A stretch of DNA of 23,740 nucleotides from NIOZ-UU13 sp964653075. Lineage in GTDB: Bacteria > Planctomycetota > Phycisphaerae > Sedimentisphaerales > Anaerobacaceae. The DNA is taken from assembly GCA_964653075.1 (NCBI GenBank), contig CAZZAX010000095.1:1-23740 (forward strand), written 5' to 3'. The notes under the pieces were generated by a model. That model did no database searches, was not told the origin of the DNA, and saw only the letters and a program-made list of their open reading frames with translations. Positions 17,278-23,740 of this stretch are shown here, in pieces. The translations under genes and the position numbers were made by a program. Within the stretch, counting starts at the first letter, position 1, and the number at the start of each line of letters is the position of its first letter.

Positions 17278-19095
17278 TTATTTGTCAATTACAACACGAA
17301 ATCCAATAAATGGAGGACGTTCACTTACTTCAGTATAGTAATCTCGCGAGGCAGACCTGGCACTGCGAATATCACTTCTCCAACTTCCACCCCTATGAAT
17401 CCGTTTACTATCTGTTTGGAGCTCCTTGTTTCTGTCTAAATCTTTATTGTAGGCGTTTTCAAAATATATATCTTGGCACCATTCTGGAGCATTACCTATC
17501 ATATCATATAAATCCCACTTGTTTGGTTTATACCGTCCAACAGGGCATAAAAAAGCATTTCCATCATCAGTAACAAAACAATACGCACTATCAGGCCACA
17601 TTTTTTCGTAAGCCTTGTCTGCAACGTTAGCATACTGTCCGGCGTCTTCTTCCCTTTTTCCCCAGAAGAATCGTGTATTACTTCCTGCCCGACATGCGTA
17701 CTCCCATTCGGTCTCGCTCGCTAGACGAACATTCAAACCAGTCTTTTTACTAAGCCATTTGCAAAAAGCTATTGCGTCATTCCAATTGACCAGAGCAGGT
17801 TGATTATCTAAATCCATTTTCCTTTTATCGTAAGGTCGTCTTGTATAATCCGGGCGGAAGCACCGATATTGCGCGCACGTAACCTCATATTTACCCATAT
17901 AGAATCCTTTTTCTATTATTACTTTATGAGGCGGCCCCTCATTCCCGGGTCGTGTGGGCTTGCCCTTCTTCTGAAACCTTTTCAACCAGCGTGCTGGATA
18001 ACCAATCTCTGTGTCAGGCGATCCCTTGATGAAGTCACCTCTGGGAACATACACCAACTCCAAGTTAATGTTACCGTCTAACGAGACATGATTTAATTGC
18101 TCATTTTCTTTAGAAGCTTCAAGAATTATGTCGCCCACGGATTTGTCTATAAAACTTTGTACCACGTTTCTTCCATCTCGTCCTCTGATTTGTAGTTGTA
18201 GATCGTAGTTATAAATTATGTCGGTAGGTTCTGCTTCCAGTTTAAATAATTCATCTGGCAAAGACGTATTAAATTGAACTGTATTTGCATCGACATTATA
18301 TCGGATAGTTCTGCTCAAGATGCCGGCCTTATACACCTTTTCTTCGAAACCCTGTGGAAGGTATACGGTATTCCCGTTGACATCATACTTTTGAACCTGA
18401 TGGATTATGCTCTCACCACTTGTTTTCTCCCCAAGACCTGGATAACCTTCCCACTCGAATTTACACTTTATTGGTAGATAGCCGTGCTCAACAGAGTACC
18501 ATATGGTAACAGGAAAGGATGAAACATCACCCGTAGGCAAGGTCAGTGGTCTTTTAAAAGAGACCGCCACGTGTTTATTATCATTTAATTCTACTAACTC
18601 GACAGACTCAATTGTTCCATCAGCCTCTGTTAGCTTATCTAACCTGAAGGAAAGACCACCATCAATCTGGTTCCACGGTGATTGTATTCCTGGGATCACA
18701 GGTGAGTTGGGATCTGATGAAATACTTAAAGTGCCGGCACCTTCCTTGTACTTCCTTTTCCTCTTTTCTGTGCCGTTGCTCACAAAATCACTCCTGAAAC
18801 CCTCGGTGACAAACTGTTCCCGGCAGGAGAGTTTGCCTTCCTCGAAAGAATATCGCCCTGTTTTTTTTGTCCTTTTTACTTTATCCGTGTCGTCTTGTTT
18901 AGTATTCATTTCCCAGGCATAACAGCAATCAAAAGAATTCACAACTCGGAGATTAGTCCTGTTCGATTCTGTAATCATTTTAACCAGTTCCAAATCGCGT
19001 GAAGAAACTTCACCATTACACGGTAATATAATCGGATTGAGCATAATAACTATTAATAATACGTATATATCGCCAAAAAATTTGGTTGGTTTCAT
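17278..19095 (-). CDS. Secreted LolA-like / FGE-sulfatase-domain fusion lacking the catalytic cysteines
   Basis: 605 residues. The ATG at 19095 has AGAGGAA upstream and begins a signal peptide (FFGDIYVLLIVIMLN, to about residue 28). Residues about 33-305 form a beta-rich half with LolA / lipoprotein-sorting-like texture (ITESNRTNLRVVNSFDC, VTIWYSVEHGYLPIKCKFEW, FNTSLPDELFKLEAEP). Residues about 344-604 are an FGE-sulfatase (SUMF1-like) domain: LELVYVPRGDFIKGS, FYMGKYEVTCAQYRCF, ALVNWNDAIAFCKWLSKK, RLASETEWEYACRAG at 457-471, NAPEWCQD, RGGSW at 568-572 and FIGFRVV. True formylglycine-generating enzymes carry a pair of active cysteines just after the GGS motif; here that stretch reads RSDIRSARSASRDY with no cysteine, so sulfatase activation is unlikely. 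More likely it is one of the many FGE-fold proteins used for binding or structure. It is the last gene of a minus-strand set and ends convergently with the TPR gene. Confidence 0.9.
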   Translation of the reverse strand: MKPTKFFGDIYVLLIVIMLNPIILPCNGEVSSRDLELVKMITESNRTNLRVVNSFDCCYAWEMNTKQDDTDKVKRTKKTGRYSFEEGKLSCREQFVTEGFRSDFVSNGTEKRKRKYKEGAGTLSISSDPNSPVIPGIQSPWNQIDGGLSFRLDKLTEADGTIESVELVELNDNKHVAVSFKRPLTLPTGDVSSFPVTIWYSVEHGYLPIKCKFEWEGYPGLGEKTSGESIIHQVQKYDVNGNTVYLPQGFEEKVYKAGILSRTIRYNVDANTVQFNTSLPDELFKLEAEPTDIIYNYDLQLQIRGRDGRNVVQSFIDKSVGDIILEASKENEQLNHVSLDGNINLELVYVPRGDFIKGSPDTEIGYPARWLKRFQKKGKPTRPGNEGPPHKVIIEKGFYMGKYEVTCAQYRCFRPDYTRRPYDKRKMDLDNQPALVNWNDAIAFCKWLSKKTGLNVRLASETEWEYACRAGSNTRFFWGKREEDAGQYANVADKAYEKMWPDSAYCFVTDDGNAFLCPVGRYKPNKWDLYDMIGNAPEWCQDIYFENAYNKDLDRNKELQTDSKRIHRGGSWRSDIRSARSASRDYYTEVSERPPFIGFRVVIDK

Positions 19096-19166
19096 TAGAG
19101 TTTTCCTCTCATTTTTTCGTTTTGATCTTATAAAAAGTCAAAACTACCTAACTCTGTGAAAAGTCC

Positions 19167-19197
19167 GGTCTCACCTCCGCGGCGGTGAACCAAGACC
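19167..19197 (-). promoter_or_regulatory. G/C-rich hairpin between the Cys-rich gene and the FGE-like gene
   Basis: TCACC at 19171-19175 pairs with GGTGA at 19184-19188 around a CCGCGG core. An outer GGTCT / AGACC pair (19167-19171 and 19193-19197) can extend the stem across a bulge. On the minus strand no T run follows, so it may be a message-stability or partial-attenuation hairpin rather than a full terminator. The pairing is seen; the role is inference. Confidence 0.4.
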
Positions 19198-19220
19198 TTT
19201 ACGAAACAAATGATATGGGA

Positions 19221-19556
19221 TCAGAAGGGTTCTTCGCAGTCGTAATTACATTCTGTTCCGTAGCCACCCGATTGTGTCCAACAACCATACCAGTGTTGAG
19301 GATAAAGGTCCCCACAGTCATTCTCAGTAGGCAGAACGTCTGGAAGTTCGGCTTCGCATCCTGATTGGTAAACTTGGGCGTTACTGCCATTAACATCTAC
19401 TACTTTATCAACAAAGAGTGGAATGCAATACCACCTACAATTCCCACTAAAGTGAGTACATTCTTCTGCTTTGACCTCTATGGCAGAAAAGGAAAGTAGG
19501 ACCAATACTACAATTGGAATAGCCAACATAAGTTTTTTTGTTTGTAATGTCATCAT
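19221..19556 (-). CDS. Small secreted protein with eight cysteines
   Basis: 111 residues. The ATG at 19556 follows AAGGACC with six to seven bases of spacing, and a second ATG comes next, so the start may be one codon later. A signal peptide covers about residues 1-30 (LMLAIPIVVLVLLSFSA, cleavage near VKA-EE). The mature protein of about 80 residues has eight cysteines, acidic character and many aromatics: ECTHFSGNCRWYC, QSGCEAELP, NDCGDLYPQHWYGCW, TECNYDCEEPF. The even number suggests four disulfides in an oxidising compartment. I recognise no family. It sits between the DUF1573 gene and the FGE-like gene on the same strand, which suggests a shared envelope role. A knottin-like binding module or a carrier for a modification are both possible but unsupported. 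Confidence 0.75.
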   Translation of the reverse strand: MMTLQTKKLMLAIPIVVLVLLSFSAIEVKAEECTHFSGNCRWYCIPLFVDKVVDVNGSNAQVYQSGCEAELPDVLPTENDCGDLYPQHWYGCWTQSGGYGTECNYDCEEPF

Positions 19557-19637
19557 TTTAAGGTCCTTTCTTTATCATTTTCTCGATAAGTATATATGTA
19601 TTAAGTCTATTTTGAGTCAAGGAGGACCTCTCGGTCT
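19557..19637 (-). promoter_or_regulatory. Possible leader structure that can cover the ribosome site of the Cys-rich gene
   Basis: On the minus strand, AGGTCCT (19629-19623) is the exact complement of AGGACCT (19567-19561), which contains the Shine-Dalgarno sequence of the Cys-rich gene. The upstream arm can instead form the local hairpin GACC-GAGA-GGTC (19637-19626) with a GNRA tetraloop. The two pairings compete, as in simple translational switches. A short open frame of about 19 codons (starting ATGAACTTAGAC) spans the upstream arm and could be a leader peptide. All functional reading is inference. Confidence 0.3.
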
Positions 19638-19730
19638 TGCTTCTCTGTTCATACTTTTACATTTGTCTAAGTTCATATTTCTGCACTTCTAAATTGCAAT
19701 ACTTGATATAAATCAGTATTTTTCAAAAGG

Positions 19731-20822
19731 CTAATTAGACAATACCATTACTTCGATATGTTGCTCGACTACATCCGGTTTTGTGATATTCAGAATTATT
19801 GTTGTTTTTAGGATCCCGACCGATTCTTTCGCAGCTTTTGCCTTTAGAGTATCAACCAATACATTTAGGTCGATCCTGCGTTCATCAACACGGACCTTCT
19901 TGACTGATAGCCATTGTGCTAAAGGACGTACCTGCTCTATTTCAAGAATGTCCGAATCACTATCGGCTATAATCTGTATGTTTCTTTCAAGGTTATCTAA
20001 TGTAGATAAGCTCCTATAGAGTAGAACCTTAGGAAATACTTTGATTCTGCTTTGTACTTTGCCGGTTATGGGGATTTTTATCATTGGATACTTAGGATGG
20101 TTTGTCGTAAAACCGATCCATTCACTTATTGGACCAACAGGGATATCCGAGGTAAGTCGCATATCAAATCGAAATAAATGTACGTCACCGCGTCGTTCAC
20201 ATTGTAAGCATCGATGTACGATATCAAAAAAGTCAACCATCAAGTGTGGACTTTTATTAATGTCGGATATTTCTAATCTTTTATCCCATAGGTCCAATAC
20301 GAAGACACTATTAAGGGGATAGCCAAAGGACTTCCGGGCATCTTTATTCGACAACGTGAGTTTTATAGCCTTTGGTGAAAACACAACGTCGCCAAGTTTT
20401 ATTCTATAGTAGATATTTGCTATAGAGTATTGCATATTGGGATCGTTGGTTTTAAGGACCAGTATCTGTGTGTTTTGACCTTCTGCTGACTTGGAAGGAT
20501 CAATTGCCACTACAATCTCGCCTTTTTCTCCTGGAGAAATTTTCTTGTCAAAACTTTCTATTGTGACGCAGTTACATCTTGACTTCACAAAGTCTATCTC
20601 GAGCGTTTCGGTGCCATTATTATAAAAAGGAATGCTAAATTTCTTAACTTTGCTACTGTCAGTGAGCTTTCCCAAATTAAGAGAGTTTTGTTCAAACTTG
20701 AAAACAGGATCGGCCAAAGTCCGGGCAGATAGAAACATCAAGAGAATATAGATGTTTAAACTAATTAAAAGAGTAAATAAGCGTTCTTTCTGGCATGACT
20801 TGCCCAAAAGCTTCTTTAACAT
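19731..20822 (-). CDS. Exported DUF1573-domain protein
   Basis: 363 residues. The ATG at 20822 has AAGGAG seven bases upstream. A long signal or anchor region covers 1-38 (ERLFTLLISLNIYILLMF, possible cleavage near TLA-DP). Residues about 41-140 match the DUF1573 immunoglobulin-like pattern: a FKFEQNSLNLGKL start, then FSIPFYNNGTETLEI, then VKSRCNC at 79-85 in place of the usual SCGC, then ISPGEKGEIVVAID. The remainder continues with beta-rich repeats of related texture (PMIKIPITGKVQSRIKVFP, ILEIEQVRPLAQWLSV) and one CLQC pair. DUF1573 proteins are common, mostly uncharacterised envelope proteins of Bacteroidetes and Planctomycetes. It is the promoter-proximal gene of the minus-strand set and diverges from the small membrane protein gene. 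Confidence 0.88.
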   Translation of the reverse strand: MLKKLLGKSCQKERLFTLLISLNIYILLMFLSARTLADPVFKFEQNSLNLGKLTDSSKVKKFSIPFYNNGTETLEIDFVKSRCNCVTIESFDKKISPGEKGEIVVAIDPSKSAEGQNTQILVLKTNDPNMQYSIANIYYRIKLGDVVFSPKAIKLTLSNKDARKSFGYPLNSVFVLDLWDKRLEISDINKSPHLMVDFFDIVHRCLQCERRGDVHLFRFDMRLTSDIPVGPISEWIGFTTNHPKYPMIKIPITGKVQSRIKVFPKVLLYRSLSTLDNLERNIQIIADSDSDILEIEQVRPLAQWLSVKKVRVDERRIDLNVLVDTLKAKAAKESVGILKTTIILNITKPDVVEQHIEVMVLSN

Positions 20823-21165
20823 AATATCTCCTTTTTCACAATAATGTATTATAGCAAAAGAAACCTTATTCTACAATTAACTTAATTTAATATATATTTT
20901 TTATTTTTTGTAAAGTAAAGTGAAAGTTAATTAAATTAAAATCCAGGCCCAATCCAATAATGTTTATTTTGGGAAGGAATGTTAATTGGCTATTCTGCAA
21001 AAAGGAATTTCTGAGATTCGTTCGACCATTATGAGATTTACAATTCTTTTACTTTATTTGAGTTAATTGGTGCGTTATCTATTCTGTTATGAGTCTTGGA
21101 AAACATCCAAACTGCCGAAGTCGAAACAAGGAGAATTTTATCTGTATTTATTAAAGGCGGTAACT
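20823..21165. other. A/T-rich divergent intergenic region
   Basis: About 340 bases between the DUF1573 gene and the small membrane protein gene. It is very A/T-rich around 20860-20940, with an inverted repeat TTAATTTAAT (20882-20891) / ATTAAATTAA (20930-20939) that may be only compositional. Divergent promoters are expected here but I cannot assign hexamers with confidence. The open frame that begins at TTG 21067 is rejected as an upstream extension of the gene at 21166. Confidence 0.5.
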
Positions 21166-21480
21166 ATGTATTCTTCAGCTAATACAATACTGAACGTTTT
21201 TTTAAGTCTATTGGGGTATGTCTCAGGCAACTTTTATCAACAGGTTACAGGCTATATAGACCCGAATACAATGCAGCATGTGTTTACATTTTTGGGCCCT
21301 ATACTGGCGTTTTTCACTGTTACGGCGGGCGTGATTATTTCGGTTGTCTTTTTTCTTCGCCATCATCTGGTTGGCTGGTTTAGAAAAACATCTGGCATCA
21401 AATTAGTCATAGTATCTCTGGTATTTGTATCAATAGTGGCTTGTGCCATCATAGTTACATACAAGCTCATCCTGCAATAG
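21166..21480 (+). CDS. Small two- to three-helix membrane protein
   Basis: 104 residues from ATG 21166, chosen because AAGGCGG lies about six bases upstream and the product then begins directly with a hydrophobic segment. The N-terminal 20 residues may be a signal or a first helix. YIDPNT at 30-35 precedes a clear membrane helix at about 39-64, then a basic turn (RHHLVGWFRKTSG) and a second helix at about 78-102. Small membrane proteins with a Y(I/L)DPGTG motif before a helix are frequently found next to alkaline-phosphatase-superfamily genes in Planctomycetes; this is a divergent version with NT in place of GTG. That neighbour follows here after 62 bases. Function is unknown; it may assist assembly or act with the phosphodiesterase. 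Confidence 0.75.
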   Translation: MYSSANTILNVFLSLLGYVSGNFYQQVTGYIDPNTMQHVFTFLGPILAFFTVTAGVIISVVFFLRHHLVGWFRKTSGIKLVIVSLVFVSIVACAIIVTYKLILQ

Positions 21481-21542
21481 ACAATACACTAAAAACCGGT
21501 AAAAATAACTTCTTTATGAAGATTAGGTACCAAAAAGTGAAA

Positions 21543-23492
21543 ATGGAGCGAAGAAAATTTCTTAAACGAACAACAGCTGTCGGTACTGCTCTTACCCTAT
21601 GTCGCTTTTCAAACACCTCTCTTGGTTGGGAAAAGATGAATAAAAAGAAAAAAAACAGTTATAAACGCTGTATCATTTTGGGTATGGATGGGCTGGACCC
21701 AAAAATACTAACCGATTTGATAAAAGATAATAAACTTCCTAATTTTGCCGGGCTTGCTGAGGAAGGAACATTTGTGACGTTATCTACGAGCAATCCTGCC
21801 ATGAGTCCTGTAGCCTGGTCGGATATAGCTACAGGTGCTCGGCCCGGATATCATGGCATTTTCGATTTTTTGCACAGAGAGCCGGATAACTATATGCCTT
21901 ACATTTCCCTGAGAAAAAGTTCAATCGGTATATTTGGTACCAGGTACAAGAAAGCTCGCCAATGTGATGGTTTCTGGAGATACACCAGTGACGCTGGGAT
22001 ACCTACGACCGTGATGCGCTGGCCGGTTACATTCCCCCCGGAAAGGGTAACCGGTAGATTTCTATCAGGGCTCGGCGTGCCTGATCTTCTGGGAAGCGAA
22101 GGGCAATATCATTATTATACGACAGAGACGGTTCCAAAAAACGATCCAAGCCCTCACAGTGTGGTTCATGTAGCCTGGGAAAAGGGAATGGTTATCCGGA
22201 CATCCTTAAAGGGTCCTATGACAGGTCGCCATAAATGCGCTGAACTACCCTTGGTTGTAAAAAGGAATAATTCAGACACCGTGACTATTGATCTGGCAAA
22301 TTTACCAGCTATCAAGGTAAGTTGTGGTAGTTGGACCCCTTGGATAAAAATAGCTTTTAAGGTTGGGTTGCGGGGTATTCGAGGGATGGTAAGGTTCTTA
22401 TTGCTTGAGTCCGAACCCCATTTGAAGCTCTTTGTCTATCCGATCAACATTGACCCGGCCAACCAGGCTTTTTCGATAACCTATCCGCCGGAGTTTGGAC
22501 AACGGTTGGAAGATACCATAGGGACATTTCATACATTAGGGATGCCTGTGATGGTACACCCGGTCAGCCACAAACGGTATGGATTCGCTGAGCTTCTGTC
22601 CCAGATTGAAACTGTCTCGAACGAACGAACTGAGATGTTCTTAAACGAATTAGACCGTTTCAACAAGGGCCTACTTGCTTTTGTTTTCGACCACACCGAC
22701 CGCCTGCAGCATGCCTTTTGGGCTACGAGGGACCCACAGCATCCCGCTTATGATGAAAAGGAAGCCAAAAAGTACGGCAATGTGATTAACGAAATGTATA
22801 TGCAAATGGATAATATTCTCCGCAAGGCACTTGAAAAAGCTGATAACCAAACCGCCCTTTTTATTGTATCGGACCATGGCTTTGCCGGCTTCAGACGTCA
22901 GGTGCATCTTAACCGCTGGCTGATTGAAAACGGGTATATGCATTTGAAAGAATCCGATGACAAAGAAGGTTCCGGATTATTTCGAGATGTTGACTGGCAG
23001 AAGACCAGGGCTTATGCCGTTGGATTTGCCAGTATATACGTAAACATAGCCGGCCGGGAAGGCGGTGGCATTGTCAAACGCGGCGCCCAATACGACAAAC
23101 TTTGCAGAGAGATAGCTGCAAGACTTGAGCCGCTTATTGACCCTGACAATGGAAACCCTGTTGTTCACAAGATTTACCACGGCAGTAAAATCTATGATGG
23201 CGGCCCATTGACAGACAAAGGCCCGGACCTTATAGCCGGGCTAAAACCCGGATATCGGTTTAGCTGGCAAACGGCTCTCGGGGCAGCGCCAACCAGGCTG
23301 ATTGAGGATAATAACTCAAGCTGGTCCGGGGACCATATTTTTGACCCCTCTTTTATGCCGGGTGTTTTGCTAAGCAACCTAAAAATAAGTACCAAAAAAC
23401 CCCATGGGATTGATATTGCACCGACAATTTTAGATTGCCTCGGCTTGACCCGGCCGGGGCATATGACGGGAAAAAGCCTTTTGAATGCGTAG
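21543..23492 (+). CDS. Tat-exported type I phosphodiesterase / alkaline phosphatase superfamily protein
   Basis: 649 residues from the ATG at 21543, chosen because the Tat motif ERRKFLK follows immediately and is succeeded by a hydrophobic TTAVGTALTL stretch. An ATG at 21516 would add nine residues; neither has a strong ribosome site. The fold is the type I phosphodiesterase / nucleotide pyrophosphatase group. Visible metal and nucleophile positions: D49 in GMDGLDP, S88 in NPAMSPVAWS (the expected nucleophile position), D383 and H384 in FDHTDRLQH with D386 and H390 close by, D444 and H445 in SDHGF, and H598 in SGDHIFDP. The set is complete, so it should be an active metal-dependent phosphoesterase acting outside the cytoplasmic membrane on a nucleotide, lipid or glycan phosphate. 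The substrate cannot be read from sequence. The Tat signal implies export after folding with metals. Confidence 0.93.
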   Translation: MERRKFLKRTTAVGTALTLCRFSNTSLGWEKMNKKKKNSYKRCIILGMDGLDPKILTDLIKDNKLPNFAGLAEEGTFVTLSTSNPAMSPVAWSDIATGARPGYHGIFDFLHREPDNYMPYISLRKSSIGIFGTRYKKARQCDGFWRYTSDAGIPTTVMRWPVTFPPERVTGRFLSGLGVPDLLGSEGQYHYYTTETVPKNDPSPHSVVHVAWEKGMVIRTSLKGPMTGRHKCAELPLVVKRNNSDTVTIDLANLPAIKVSCGSWTPWIKIAFKVGLRGIRGMVRFLLLESEPHLKLFVYPINIDPANQAFSITYPPEFGQRLEDTIGTFHTLGMPVMVHPVSHKRYGFAELLSQIETVSNERTEMFLNELDRFNKGLLAFVFDHTDRLQHAFWATRDPQHPAYDEKEAKKYGNVINEMYMQMDNILRKALEKADNQTALFIVSDHGFAGFRRQVHLNRWLIENGYMHLKESDDKEGSGLFRDVDWQKTRAYAVGFASIYVNIAGREGGGIVKRGAQYDKLCREIAARLEPLIDPDNGNPVVHKIYHGSKIYDGGPLTDKGPDLIAGLKPGYRFSWQTALGAAPTRLIEDNNSSWSGDHIFDPSFMPGVLLSNLKISTKKPHGIDIAPTILDCLGLTRPGHMTGKSLLNA

Positions 23493-23550
23493 TTGATTTC
23501 TGAATATTTGAAATTGGCTCCCCGACTGCGACATACGAGGATAAATTTGA

Positions 23551-23740
23551 TTTGGGTTTGTTTTGGCTTTGTTTTGGGTTTGTTTTTTTGCCCCGCCAAC
23601 GGCATAAATCTTCCATAAGTCATTTTTAAAGCATTTCTTACGTTCATTTTTGGCCTTTCTTCAATTGGGTTCGTATTGGGTTTGTATTGGGTTTGATTGG
23701 GTTTGTTTTTTCGCCCCGCCAAGCGGTTAAAATTTCGTAT
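23551..23740. repeat. G/T-rich direct and tandem repeats
   Basis: TTGGGTTTGTTTTTT(T/C)GCCCCGCCAA followed by (C/GC)GG occurs twice in direct orientation, at about 23574-23602 and 23697-23726. Just before the second copy is a tandem array of four units of ten to eleven bases, ATTGGGTTCGT / ATTGGGTTTGT / ATTGGGTTTG / ATTGGGTTTG (23664-23705). A related TTTGGGTTTGTTTTGGCTTTG run (from about 23551) precedes the first copy. The array reaches the window edge. Open frames here on the minus strand read as Lys/Pro/Asn/Gln/Thr-rich products and are by-products of the repeat. I recall similar G/T-rich intergenic repeats in planctomycete genomes. Confidence 0.7.

Noticed and set aside
23192..23722. 176-codon minus-strand frame overlapping the end of the phosphodiesterase
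   Set aside because: Half is antisense to the enzyme and the rest is the translated G/T-rich repeat (Lys/Pro/Asn/Gln/Thr runs).

Overview
The window looks like a chromosomal stretch of an uncultured planctomycete. Phycisphaerae / Sedimentisphaerales is my guess, inferred from protein style: a two-partner secretion (TPS) adhesin with a Cys-containing helical C-terminus, DUF1573 and formylglycine-enzyme-like secreted proteins, glycan-active secreted proteins, a Tat-exported phosphodiesterase, and G/T-rich dispersed repeats. No database could be searched, so the taxonomy is inference. Most of the products carry export signals, so the window is dominated by the cell envelope and secretome.

Layout. 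(1) Positions 1-1929, minus strand: the start of a polysaccharide-lyase-like secreted protein (runs off the left edge), and upstream of it a 464-residue secreted protein with an apparent C-terminal carbohydrate-binding-like domain. (2) 1930-2530: divergent promoter region with an interrupted palindrome. (3) 2531-5509, plus: a 992-residue cytoplasmic Ala/Glu/Lys/Gln/Arg coiled-coil protein with a Cys/His cluster at each end. (4) 5510-6216: about 0.7 kb without a convincing gene. (5) 6217-13688, plus: a TPS operon, outer-membrane TpsB translocator followed by an 1829-residue TpsA beta-helix exoprotein, closed by a very clear terminator at 13734-13772. (6) About 13834-13901, minus: a tRNA-like element with T arm and acceptor pairing but no recognisable D or anticodon arm. 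(7) 14120-17204, plus: two closely spaced secreted proteins of unknown function. (8) 17278-20822, minus: DUF1573 protein, small eight-cysteine secreted protein, and a fusion of a LolA-like half with an FGE-sulfatase-like domain lacking the catalytic cysteines. (9) 21166-23492, plus: a small membrane protein followed by a Tat-exported alkaline-phosphatase-superfamily phosphodiesterase. (10) 23551-23740: a G/T-rich repeat array.

How the genes may work together. TpsB and TpsA are a textbook pair: TpsA is exported to the periplasm, recognised by the POTRA domains of TpsB through its N-terminal TPS domain, and threaded to the cell surface. Its cysteine-rich C-terminal domain is the least conventional part and may hold it on the cell. 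The coiled-coil protein just upstream is not demonstrably linked to this pair, although the mature N-terminus of TpsB carries a charged helix of the same Ala/Lys/Glu style. The strongest candidates for something poorly described are the double Cys-capped coiled coil, the TpsA C-terminal module with its cysteine ladder, and the tRNA-like element.
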